Assembly (NCBI GenBank): GCA_036745875.1
Contig: DAIOFH010000028.1
Span: forward strand, 1-37,841
Direction: 5' to 3'
Length of the DNA stretch: 37,841 nucleotides
Source of the DNA: DAIOFH01 sp036745875
Lineage (GTDB): Bacteria; Planctomycetota; SZUA-567
Notes under the pieces: model-generated
What the model saw: only the letters and a program-made list of their open reading frames with translations
Told to the model about the DNA's origin: nothing
Database searches by the model: none
Part shown: positions 1 through 7,253 of the stretch, in pieces
Numbering within the stretch: the stretch's first letter is position 1
Layout of the letters: the number at the start of each line of letters is the position of its first letter
Made by a program: the position numbers and the translations under genes

Positions 1-42
1 CGGTCTCCGGTATGATGTTTACCATATTTCATAAAGGGACTG

Positions 43-483
43 TCAGCGGTAGATTACTTCCGTGTCGGTGGAAGCCAGCGACCGCTGTTTGCTCTTTTGA
101 CAGTACTCTTTGAAGTACACGGCAAAATCCTTATCCAAGCCCATGATATGCATGTGGAGCCAGTCCATTATCATCTTTATCAATTTGTTCAGGACGATGA
201 AATCTTCGCCGCTTTCCTCATATTGGCGCTTCAGTTCGCTGTATGCGCCGACGAAAGCTTCATGCTCCTCTTTATGCATCTCGGCAAGCGGGTATCGTGC
301 GCTTTTCTGCATCAGTTCCTCGGTGCCGAAATGCTTAACGACATAATCGGCCAGAAAAGCCAACGTCTCGAAAATTCGGGCCGGGTTGGTATAATCAAGA
401 AGCACGTCAAGTTGCCGGAACATTTCCTTATGTTGTTGATCGACAACGGGAATGTTTGTTTCAAGCGAAGTATCCCAATACAT
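43..483 (-). CDS. Bacteriohemerythrin, single domain
   Basis: A 146-residue hemerythrin-fold protein. The family binds O2 at a non-heme di-iron centre in the cytoplasm and serves in oxygen sensing, storage or delivery to enzymes in microaerobic bacteria. The ligand pattern is complete: QQHKE near residue 18, HxxxE at 51-55, HxxxH at 70-74, and HxxxxD near residues 115-120. I start at 483 because AAGGA lies 8 bases upstream and the family usually begins just before the WD motif. ATG at 492 is the alternative, and the open frame runs further up to 573 without a ribosome site. No partner gene is visible because the window begins just downstream. Family call is firm; physiological role is inferred. 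Confidence 0.9.
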   Translation of the reverse strand: MYWDTSLETNIPVVDQQHKEMFRQLDVLLDYTNPARIFETLAFLADYVVKHFGTEELMQKSARYPLAEMHKEEHEAFVGAYSELKRQYEESGEDFIVLNKLIKMIMDWLHMHIMGLDKDFAVYFKEYCQKSKQRSLASTDTEVIYR

Positions 484-573
484 GTTGCTCATCCTTGATA
501 AGGAGGGTTGATCCCTACAGTTGCCTAGTGGAATAAAATTCATTCCTGCATTACTATAAGCATTATACCACAA

Positions 574-882
574 TCATTCGCGGAAAGAGACTTTTGTCGA
601 AAAGTTTTTTCGATTTTATATTGAATAACCGTGATATAACATATATACTTCAAAACTCTTCCATAAGTGTTTTTTATTCGTTTAGTTTATATAAACACAA
701 TCTTTGTAGAAACATCTCACTATGTTATTTACAACCAGTTATACAATAATGCAAATCATTTATCACAAGAAAAATCGAGAAATAAAAAAAAGCAAATTTA
801 CAGACTATTAACTCATTGAATTTTAACAAGTTAAATTGTACAATAAAACATTTCAACGAGGGCAATAAATGGAGGGTTGCTA
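574..882. other. AT-rich divergent intergenic region
   Basis: About 300 bp separate the hemerythrin and DUF308 genes. It is very AT-rich and holds the DUF308 promoter at 816-844. No small gene or RNA was recognised in the rest. The hemerythrin promoter must also be here, but I could not choose one among many AT-rich candidates. Confidence 0.6.
816..844 (+). promoter_or_regulatory. Sigma70-type promoter with palindrome in the spacer
   Basis: TTGAAT (816-821), a 17-base spacer and TACAAT (839-844) lie 38 bases upstream of the DUF308 start codon. The spacer contains TTTAAC-AA-GTTAAA (822-835), a palindrome with 6-bp arms placed where a repressor would block RNA polymerase. The promoter match is good. 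The operator reading is inference. Confidence 0.6.
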
Positions 883-1416
883 ATGAGTGGCAGATTCTCG
901 CAATTCAATTGGACCAGTTTACTTCTGGGTATTGTCGCGCTTATTGCGGCGATCTTTGCTTTCCGCGACCCTGCGGCAAACCTGTTGGCCTTGACGGCTC
1001 TTTTCGGCGTTGCCGCTCTTATTCGTGGTTTATTGCAAATCTACGGCAAGTTCGCCGTCCGAGGCATTCCCGGCGTCAACGGTAATTTCCTCCTCTTCAT
1101 GGGTATAGTCAACATCATTTTCGCCATCCTCCTACTCTCAAACCTGTGGGCGGGAATGATGGTATTGTCCGTGCTTTTCGCCATTTGGTTTACGGTCGAA
1201 TCCATTATCTCGCTTGTCAACTCCGGTGCGGCTAAACTGATAGGCACCGGTTATTATTGGTTCAAGGTCATTTTCAGCATCATCGGCATACTTATCGGCA
1301 TCAGCCTGTTCCTGCACCCCGTCTCGGCTGCGTTTACCTTGTCCTTTCTGGTCGGAGTATATTTTCTTTTCATCGCCATCAACTGCTTTGTCGAGGCATT
1401 CAACAGTCGAATTTAA
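883..1416 (+). CDS. DUF308 / HdeD-like membrane protein
   Basis: A 177-residue integral membrane protein with about six hydrophobic segments arranged in short helical pairs, matching the DUF308 family that includes E. coli HdeD (acid-resistance membrane protein). HdeD is linked to acid survival at high cell density, but its biochemical activity is unknown. Start at ATG 883 is favoured over TTG 877 because GGAGGG (871-876) is spaced 6 bases from it. The stop overlaps the stop of the convergent MATE gene by 4 bases. Expression is probably controlled by the promoter and palindrome at 816-844. Family call is good; an acid-stress role is only by analogy. Confidence 0.8.
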   Translation: MSGRFSQFNWTSLLLGIVALIAAIFAFRDPAANLLALTALFGVAALIRGLLQIYGKFAVRGIPGVNGNFLLFMGIVNIIFAILLLSNLWAGMMVLSVLFAIWFTVESIISLVNSGAAKLIGTGYYWFKVIFSIIGILIGISLFLHPVSAAFTLSFLVGVYFLFIAINCFVEAFNSRI

Positions 1417-2741
1417 GCGTATTGATAAACCGTCTTATATCTGTTCAAGCAGACGATCCCCAAGAGGAGCGTGATCGCCTCCGCCAGCGGCACGGCCAGC
1501 CATATGCCTGCGACTCCGGCGAAATGCGGCAGTACGACAATGCAGCCGGCGATCAGGATAAAGCGCAGGAACGACAGCATTGCCGATATCTTGCCATTCG
1601 ACAAAGCGGTAAACAAGGCGGAGGCGAAGATGTTGAAACCCATGAATAAGAAGGCATAGGCGAACAGGCCGAGCCCATACAGTGAAAGATCGTAAACGGC
1701 ACTATCCATACTGGTGAACAAGGTGATTATCCTGCCGCCGAGCAAAAACGCCAGGCAGATGGATATGATCGACCCGATGGCAATAAAATACAGGCTGTTC
1801 CTGAACAGGCGCTTCAATTCGCCAGCATCCTGCTTGCCGAATTTATAACTGAACAGCGGTGCAACGCCGGTGGCGAAGCCGAAGTATACAGAGTTCAGCA
1901 GGTATTCCGCATAGAGGATGATGGTTATCGCAGCAACCCCGTTGACGCCGACGAAGCGGAGCATAGCGGTGTTGAAGAGGAAGGTGATCACGGCGGCCGA
2001 CAGGTTCGTTACCATTTCCGACGAGCCGTTGACAATGCTCGACAGCAGCGTCGGCAGGTCGACTTTCGGCATGACAAAGCGCAACAGTCCTTTGCGGTTG
2101 AAAATAAAATACGCCAGCCCAAGAACCGCAGGGATACTGAATCCTATGCTGGTGGCCCAGGCGGCTCCGGCGATTCCCATGTTAAAAACAGCGATAAAGA
2201 CATAATCAAGCACGATATTGGCTATGCCGCCGAGAGCGACAACGGTCAGGCCATAGCCCGGTTTTCCCGCAGTGACAAAATAACTCTGGAACAGCATCTG
2301 CAGCATCAATGCCGGGATAAAGGGAAACAGCGGCAGCACGTATGCTTCGCAAAGGTCGAAAATTTCCGGAGTCACCCCAAGCCGGTCGAAAATGGGGATG
2401 TAAAAAAGGTAACCGGCAATGCCAAGGGCGGCGCCGGTACCGATGGCGACCAAAGTAATGAAGGTGAAGTTTTCCCTTGCTTGGCGGGGATTCCCCTCCC
2501 CCATCAGTTTTGCGACAATGGCGGACGAACCGGTGGCCAACATGATGCCGGTGGCAAAACACACACCAAACAGCGGATAAACGACATTTACGGCCGACAA
2601 CGCGTTCGTGCCGATAAGCCTGGCGACAAACACACCGTCCACCATGCTATAGAGGGACATGAACACCAGCATAATTGTAGTCGGCCAGGCGAAGCCGCAC
2701 AGCTCCCTGAAGTCAAATTTGCCCGATAATCTGTTTTTCAT
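1413..2741 (-). CDS. MATE-family multidrug efflux transporter
   Basis: A 442-residue inner-membrane protein with about 12 predicted transmembrane segments, the normal length and topology for MATE transporters, which expel drugs or cationic metabolites by Na+ or H+ antiport. The N-terminal half has the usual pattern of a polar start, then the TxxMLVFMSLYSMVDGVFVARLIG segment (residues about 22-44) typical of the NorM/DinF-like branch. It follows the MarR gene with only 6 bases between stop and start, so the two are co-transcribed. No strong Shine-Dalgarno is visible before ATG 2741, consistent with translational coupling to marR. Substrate cannot be told from sequence. Confidence 0.9.
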   Translation of the reverse strand: MKNRLSGKFDFRELCGFAWPTTIMLVFMSLYSMVDGVFVARLIGTNALSAVNVVYPLFGVCFATGIMLATGSSAIVAKLMGEGNPRQARENFTFITLVAIGTGAALGIAGYLFYIPIFDRLGVTPEIFDLCEAYVLPLFPFIPALMLQMLFQSYFVTAGKPGYGLTVVALGGIANIVLDYVFIAVFNMGIAGAAWATSIGFSIPAVLGLAYFIFNRKGLLRFVMPKVDLPTLLSSIVNGSSEMVTNLSAAVITFLFNTAMLRFVGVNGVAAITIILYAEYLLNSVYFGFATGVAPLFSYKFGKQDAGELKRLFRNSLYFIAIGSIISICLAFLLGGRIITLFTSMDSAVYDLSLYGLGLFAYAFLFMGFNIFASALFTALSNGKISAMLSFLRFILIAGCIVVLPHFAGVAGIWLAVPLAEAITLLLGIVCLNRYKTVYQYA

Positions 2742-2747
2742 AACTCA

Positions 2748-3173
2748 CTATTTTTCCATGTACTCTTCACTGAAGGCGGTCAGCACTTTGCAAAAAACGT
2801 CGATGTCGCTTTGGCTGTATTTCTCCTGAATAGCTGCCAATGCACGTCTCAGGCTTTCGTCATACGCCCGGTATTCCTCAACCAGCGGTCCGTTCACCCT
2901 CAAATAAAAAACCCGCTTATCTGTAGCGCTTCGGGATTTTTCAATAAGTCCCAGTTTCTCAAGCTCGTTTACTTTTATTGTGACAGCCGGCTTGGAAACA
3001 TGCAGAATTTCGGCAAGCCTACTAGCGGTACAGTCTGGTATAAGATCAATCAAATCGAGATATAATAGACTGTTGTACGATATATTCGGTCGAACGCCCC
3101 GCTTGTGCATCCGCCGCAATTCGCTAAGCGTCATGTCATAATAGAAACGGGAGACCGCGCTTTTCACATCCAT
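2748..3173 (-). CDS. MarR-family transcriptional regulator
   Basis: A 141-residue winged-helix protein of the MarR family. The recognition region is TASRLAEILHVSKPAVTIKVNELEKLGL (about residues 49-76) and the wing SRSATDKRVFYLRV follows. MarR proteins bind palindromes as dimers and release DNA on binding phenolics, drugs or oxidants. AAGGAA sits about 8 bases before ATG 3173. The gene directly precedes a MATE efflux gene, the classic repressor-pump arrangement, so it most likely controls its own operon. Its promoter (3224-3251) contains AAATAT-N8-ATATTT overlapping the -10, a possible operator. Ligand unknown. Confidence 0.9.
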   Translation of the reverse strand: MDVKSAVSRFYYDMTLSELRRMHKRGVRPNISYNSLLYLDLIDLIPDCTASRLAEILHVSKPAVTIKVNELEKLGLIEKSRSATDKRVFYLRVNGPLVEEYRAYDESLRRALAAIQEKYSQSDIDVFCKVLTAFSEEYMEK

Positions 3174-3223
3174 ACTGGTTCCTTATTGAGTGATTGCGTC
3201 AGGCATTTACTTAAATATTTTTA

Positions 3224-3251
3224 ATTATATTTGCTTAACTATATTTTTCAA
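3224..3251 (-). promoter_or_regulatory. marR-MATE promoter
   Basis: Read on the minus strand: TTGAAA (3251-3246), 16-base spacer, perfect TATAAT (3229-3224), followed by the marR start at 3173. The arms AAATAT and ATATTT, 8 bases apart, overlap the -10 and could be the MarR site, though AT-rich DNA makes this easy to find by chance. Confidence 0.55.
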
Positions 3252-3257
3252 CAAAAA

Positions 3258-3294
3258 AAACAGAAAAGCAAAAGGCACAGATTTCTCTGTGCCT
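3258..3294 (-). terminator. Rho-independent terminator of the asr operon
   Basis: AGGCACAGA (3273-3281), four-base loop, TCTGTGCCT (3286-3294) forms a perfect 9-bp stem. On the minus strand it is followed by TTTT and a second T-run, about 30 bases past the asrC stop. The flanking sequence up to 3309 (CTCTGTGCCTCCGCG-type) belongs to the same CACAGAG-like repeat style seen behind cysK. Confidence 0.75.
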
Positions 3295-3323
3295 CCGCGT
3301 TCTCTGGCGTTAAATTCCTGCGG

Positions 3324-4295
3324 TCAATACTTCACGCCGCTCCAATACATGGTTTTGCTGACTTCGGCCTGTTCGGGCAGGCTGACTCCATCCATCATCC
3401 ATTTGCGATATTCTTCAAATCCGGTGCGGTCGACAATATAACCGATATGCTCCTTACCGCCGGGGGCTTCGTTGTCTATGTACTTTTTCACATAACTGTA
3501 AGTGTTGAGGATGATTTTGAGTATGCTGTCAGCATCCGCCCATTTGATGTAGTCTTCCCCGAGGCGTGGATTTTTCTTGCCGGTGCGGCCCATCAAGGTG
3601 AAGCGGTAATACTTTTCCTTGCTCCGGGTCCAGGCTCCTGTGGGACAATTCAAAACGCATTCGCCGCAGCCAATGCATTTCTTGTGGTTACGGACGACTT
3701 TGTAGTTCACCTCCTCCAGGGCTTCGACCACCTTGCGACGGCAAGCCTTTACGCAGGCGCCGCAGTTGACGCAGCGATCCTTGTCATACTGCGGCAGCGT
3801 CATCCCAATAATGCCGAAATCATGCATCCGCACTTTGGCGCAATCATTGGGGCAGCCGGTGAGTGCGACCTTGAAATGCAAATCGTTCGGGAAAATTTCC
3901 TTCTCGATCCGCTTGGCAAATGTCGTCGTATCGTAGCAGGCGAATGGGCAGACGCGGTTGCCGATGCAGGCGGTGATGTTCCGCGTGCCGGCCGCAGTAT
4001 AACCCTTTCCCGGCACCTCCTGGTTGATCTCAAGCCCTTCTATAATCGGTTGCAGAAGCTCGTTGACCTTGGGAATGTCCTCAAACCTGATGTCCGGGAT
4101 TTCGAAGCCTTGGCGCGCCGTGATGTGCAGGGTGCCATTGCCGTAGCGTTCGGCTATTTCCTGCAGCCTCGGCAGCAAATCAGCTTTGAGATGGCCGCCG
4201 GGAACGCGGACTCGGGATGCGGTGAGGTTGCGCTTCTTGGTTACGCGAAACGCGTTCTTTTTAAGTTTTTTGGTGTTCATGTCCATTTTCCGCAT
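3324..4295 (-). CDS. asrC: Anaerobic sulfite reductase subunit C
   Basis: The 323-residue catalytic subunit of the siroheme sulfite reductase that reduces sulfite to sulfide (six electrons) in the cytoplasm. The siroheme and coupled [4Fe-4S] cysteines are C110, C116, C148 and C152 (in CIGNRVC and CPNDC). Two ferredoxin clusters follow: C175/C178/C181/C185 and C207/C210/C213/C217. This insertion of a ferredoxin domain is the hallmark of AsrC. Length is close to Salmonella AsrC. It follows asrB with 6 bases between, and is last in the operon before a terminator. ATG 4295 is used, with AGGA 4 bases upstream; ATG 4286 is a possible alternative start. Confidence 0.93.
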   Translation of the reverse strand: MRKMDMNTKKLKKNAFRVTKKRNLTASRVRVPGGHLKADLLPRLQEIAERYGNGTLHITARQGFEIPDIRFEDIPKVNELLQPIIEGLEINQEVPGKGYTAAGTRNITACIGNRVCPFACYDTTTFAKRIEKEIFPNDLHFKVALTGCPNDCAKVRMHDFGIIGMTLPQYDKDRCVNCGACVKACRRKVVEALEEVNYKVVRNHKKCIGCGECVLNCPTGAWTRSKEKYYRFTLMGRTGKKNPRLGEDYIKWADADSILKIILNTYSYVKKYIDNEAPGGKEHIGYIVDRTGFEEYRKWMMDGVSLPEQAEVSKTMYWSGVKY

Positions 4296-4301
4296 CCTTT
4301 C

Positions 4302-5096
4302 CTAATCCAAAAGCCGTTTGGCGTCGACGAAATTAAAAACCGGCCCGTCAAGGCAGACATAGGCGTCGTTGATCTTGCAATGACCGCATTTGCCAAGCCC
4401 GCAGCACATTTTCCGCTCGTGGGACACCCAGATGTTTTCCTCGCGGATACCGATGCCCAGTAACGCCTGGGAGGAAAAACGCATCATGGCCGGCGGACCG
4501 ACCACTATCGCCCTGGCCTGCCCAGCATTCGCCAGGTTAAGCTGCGGTATGTGCTCCGTCACCAGACCGATTTGGCAGGTGGTGTCGGCATCGCCGCAAT
4601 CGACGGTGAGGATGACTTTCATCGTCTGTTTCCAGCGGCCGAGTTCCTCGAGGAAGAGGATATCCGCAGGCGACTTGAACCCGGCGATCAGGGTAAGGCC
4701 CTTCGTCTCCTCCTTGTGCCTGCTGAAATACTCAACCACTCCCCTCACCGGCGACAGTCCGGTGCCGCCCGCGACGATGACCAGCTCTTCCCCCTTGTAA
4801 TTGTCGACGTCAAAGCCGTTGCCGTAGGGGCCACGCAACATCATGCTGTCGCCGACATAGCGCTCGAAGATTTCGCCTGTCACCCTGCCGACGCGGCGGA
4901 TCGTCAGTTCGACAAAATCGTCGCCGATGCCGCTCACTGAGATTGGCGCTTCGCCGTATTTGGGGATGGAAATTTCGAAAAATTGTCCCGGCTTTACCTC
5001 GCCTTCATAACGCATGCGGAAGGTGTACTCTATGTCCGTATGGGGGGCAACGGAGAGTATTTCCGAACGGAAGGGTATGTATTCGTTTTTAAGCAT
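4302..5096 (-). CDS. asrB: Anaerobic sulfite reductase subunit B (FAD/NAD(P)H reductase)
   Basis: A 264-residue flavoprotein of the ferredoxin-NADP reductase type that passes electrons from NAD(P)H to the AsrA/AsrC iron-sulfur chain. A FAD-binding barrel covers about residues 1-98 and the NAD-binding domain starts at IVAGGTGLSPVRG (107-119). A C-terminal [2Fe-2S] site has C231/C232, C237, C240 and C248, as in AsrB and dihydroorotate dehydrogenase subunit PyrK. The start overlaps the end of asrA by 8 bases, indicating translational coupling. PyrK is an alternative family, but the neighbours settle it as AsrB. Confidence 0.93.
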   Translation of the reverse strand: MLKNEYIPFRSEILSVAPHTDIEYTFRMRYEGEVKPGQFFEISIPKYGEAPISVSGIGDDFVELTIRRVGRVTGEIFERYVGDSMMLRGPYGNGFDVDNYKGEELVIVAGGTGLSPVRGVVEYFSRHKEETKGLTLIAGFKSPADILFLEELGRWKQTMKVILTVDCGDADTTCQIGLVTEHIPQLNLANAGQARAIVVGPPAMMRFSSQALLGIGIREENIWVSHERKMCCGLGKCGHCKINDAYVCLDGPVFNFVDAKRLLD

Positions 5097-6105
5097 TGCC
5101 GGTCACCTCCTTCATCGCGCCGTCCAGTTTGTTGATGCAATCGGAGAACGAGATATATTCGGGACAAACATCGTCACAGCGCCCGCAGCCGACGCACATC
5201 TGATAGCCAAAGCGTTTCTTGAAATCATATACCTTGTGCAGCACCTTGAAACGCATGCGTTGGCCGTTGGTGCGGCGATACTCGCCACCGCCGGCGACGG
5301 TGGTGTAGCCGTCCACCATGCAGGATGCGGTGACTCGGCGGCGCTCACCCACCTTGCCGTTGTCGGTGTAGAAAATGTCCTGCATTGTATAGCAAGTGCA
5401 GGTCGGGCAGGAATAGTTGCACCGCCCGCAGGCGATGCAGCGGGTGTCGTATTCGTTCCACATCTCGGAACGCATGACGCTTATATCGAGTTTTTCCGGG
5501 ACGCTGACATGAACCGGATTCTCCATGGCAAATACCGGCATCACCGCTTCCTCGCCATCGGCCGCAGCTTTGAAACCGGCGTCCCACTCCGGATTTCGGT
5601 TGTCGACAAGGACAGCGCCGTCCTCCATGGCGATATAGGCGTCGTAGTTGTCACAGGTGTTTGTCTGCATATCGACGCAGAAGCAGTTTTCAAACGAATG
5701 CGGGCAACCGATAAGTATAAACTTCACCCCGTCCCTGATGCGCTTGTAATAATGGTCGACAGGGCCGTTCTGGAGATAAATTTCGTCCTGGCGTTTGATC
5801 GCGTGCATATCGCAACTGCGAAGCAGGACAATGGCTGCACGTTTGTCGGGATCGGCCTCCTTCACCGAGTCTTCCGTGAAGAAGAATAGGGTCTGCGACA
5901 GCGGCGTCAGGATTTCCTTGAAGGTGAAATGGGATTTTTTGTCGAACTCTATTTCCTCAATCGAGACGACTTCGCCATAGCGAACGCTGTCGGTATCGGA
6001 AAATGCGCCCATTCCGATGAGGGATTTTGGCGCGAAAATTATAGCAGTTTTTGCCCATTCCCTGAGGATGTCGTTCATCCTGGACGCCTTCAGGCGATAT
6101 CCCAT
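5089..6105 (-). CDS. asrA: Anaerobic sulfite reductase subunit A (ferredoxin-like)
   Basis: A 338-residue iron-sulfur protein that relays electrons between AsrB and the catalytic AsrC. Two [4Fe-4S] motifs are seen: C223/C226/C229/C233 and C304/C307/C310/C314. The N-terminal two thirds resemble the 4Fe-4S dicluster subunit of hydrogenase/sulfite reductase B-type proteins. ATG 6105 is chosen because GGAGG lies 7 bases upstream; the in-frame TTG at 6111 would be too close to it. The start falls just past the stop codon of the fnt gene (TGA 6110-6108), so the two are tightly coupled. Confidence 0.93.
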   Translation of the reverse strand: MGYRLKASRMNDILREWAKTAIIFAPKSLIGMGAFSDTDSVRYGEVVSIEEIEFDKKSHFTFKEILTPLSQTLFFFTEDSVKEADPDKRAAIVLLRSCDMHAIKRQDEIYLQNGPVDHYYKRIRDGVKFILIGCPHSFENCFCVDMQTNTCDNYDAYIAMEDGAVLVDNRNPEWDAGFKAAADGEEAVMPVFAMENPVHVSVPEKLDISVMRSEMWNEYDTRCIACGRCNYSCPTCTCYTMQDIFYTDNGKVGERRRVTASCMVDGYTTVAGGGEYRRTNGQRMRFKVLHKVYDFKKRFGYQMCVGCGRCDDVCPEYISFSDCINKLDGAMKEVTGNA

Positions 6106-6107
6106 GA

Positions 6108-6875
6108 TCAACCCTCCTTTTTCTTGGAAATAATGGCATACGGCAGAGCCAGGAAAATGATGGCTCCTGCCATGTTGCCGAACGTCACGACAAGGATATT
6201 GTAAAAATAACCGGACAACGAGACGGCCGCGCCGCCTGGCGAAAGCAAGCCGACTGTAAGGAGGGTCATATTGGCGATACTGTGTTCAAAGCCGCAGGTG
6301 ATGAAACAGTAGAGGCACCAGAAAATCATGATCAATTTGCCGCTGTCGGACTTGCAGCGGAAGCTGCACCAGACGGCAAGGCACACCAGTGTATTGCAGA
6401 GTACACCGCGAAAAAACAGCGGCCATAGCGGTACAGCCATCTTGGCGGCGGATGTCGAAGCCATAAGGTCGCTGGTGGCGCCGCTCGCAAGCCCGGATGC
6501 CCAGAACACGACAGCCAGTACCACAGAACCGAGCCAGTTGCCGATCAGGCAGACAATCCACAAAAGTATCGTCTCGGCGAACGTGACTTTTTTCTGCACG
6601 ATTCCGGCAGTCATGACCATGTTGTTTCCTGTAAACAACTCCGCTCCGGCCATGACGACCAGACTCAATGCGATTCCGAAGGAGATGCCCATGACAATTT
6701 TGGCCCACGGCGCGCCTCCGAGAGACCCACCGGCGGTAAATATGAGGAGAATCCCAAACCCCACATATCCCCCGGCAAGCATCGAGGCCAAAAAGTAGCC
6801 TGCACCGTTCTGGCGCAGCAAGGCGGCCTTTGCCCTGGAGGCATTGCCCATCGCGTCAAACTCTTCCCAAAACAT
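6108..6875 (-). CDS. FNT-family anion channel, probable hydrosulfide/sulfite channel
   Basis: A 255-residue six-helix membrane protein of the formate/nitrite transporter family, which forms pentameric anion channels. The motifs AGAELFTGNNM (about 76-86), RGVLCNTLVCLAVW (about 160-173) and CGFEHSIANM (about 198-207, with the conserved pore histidine) are present. It is the first gene of the asr operon, with its stop codon directly adjoining the asrA start. In Clostridioides difficile an FNT paralogue next to asrABC is the characterised hydrosulfide channel (HSC), so sulfide export or sulfite import is the best guess over formate or nitrite. GGGAG is 5 bases before the ATG. Confidence 0.88.
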   Translation of the reverse strand: MFWEEFDAMGNASRAKAALLRQNGAGYFLASMLAGGYVGFGILLIFTAGGSLGGAPWAKIVMGISFGIALSLVVMAGAELFTGNNMVMTAGIVQKKVTFAETILLWIVCLIGNWLGSVVLAVVFWASGLASGATSDLMASTSAAKMAVPLWPLFFRGVLCNTLVCLAVWCSFRCKSDSGKLIMIFWCLYCFITCGFEHSIANMTLLTVGLLSPGGAAVSLSGYFYNILVVTFGNMAGAIIFLALPYAIISKKKEG

Positions 6876-7130
6876 AATTCTCCCTTTCTGTACAGCCCTG
6901 CCCAGCGAATCAAAGAGCGCCTATTGTGCAATCAATATGATGATGTCTTTTGCTGTGTGGTGCCCGGCGGCAGCACTCAATGTGATGAATGCGGATGTAA
7001 TTCCTTATTTAGATATTGTAGTACCAAATTACTTATTTACAATCAAAATCTCGGAATTTATTTTTGAATGCCAGGAAACTGGCAATGTAAAATGAAAATG
7101 CGGCGCTCAATGCGCCGCATTTTCATAAAT
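6876..7130. other. fnt-asr upstream region with possible promoter
   Basis: No gene seen. On the minus strand, TTGTAA (7042-7037), 16-base spacer and TACAAT (7020-7015) form a possible promoter about 140 bases before the fnt start. The same bases form an inverted repeat, ATTGTA-N17-TACAAT, which could be a regulator site. A short ATTG-NN-CAAT palindrome lies at 6923-6932. None is decisive. Confidence 0.35.
7092..7126 (-). terminator. Strong hairpin, likely terminator of the dehydrogenase gene
   Basis: A perfect 14-bp stem (7092-7105 with 7113-7126) and a 7-base loop. The GC-rich tip is flanked by A/T-rich arms, so on the minus strand the 3' arm and next bases are T-rich (TTTTCATTTTAC). It lies 128 bases past the dehydrogenase stop and before the fnt promoter region, so it probably insulates the two units. 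Confidence 0.6.
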
Positions 7131-7240
7131 CACTAATGCTTTTTCGCAAATAGTTGACCCTCAGACCTTGCGCGTTTTGGTTGATTCTACTTAAGTCCGA
7201 AAACGCGACGAGGGGGCATATGTTTTCCGAAAACGCGCTA
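7131..7240 (-). repeat. Nested inverted-repeat element, copy A
   Basis: About 110 bp, oriented on the minus strand. Two GCG(CG)TTTTC units near the 5' side are answered by CCAAAACGCGCAA and a degenerate GCGAAAAAGC on the 3' side, giving nested arms of one long hairpin. It aligns by eye along its whole length with copy B at 24112-24219: identical 10-base blocks at both ends of the first 70 columns, with a one-base gap. See copy B. Confidence 0.65.
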
Positions 7241-7253
7241 AATTGTCCGTATT

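Noticed and set aside
3231..4463. A 410-codon open frame on the plus strand
   Set aside because: It is antisense to asrC and part of asrB, whose cysteine motifs are certain. High GC at codon position 3 explains such shadow frames.
5014..5889. A 291-codon plus-strand frame
   Set aside because: Antisense to asrA, no family resemblance and no ribosome site.
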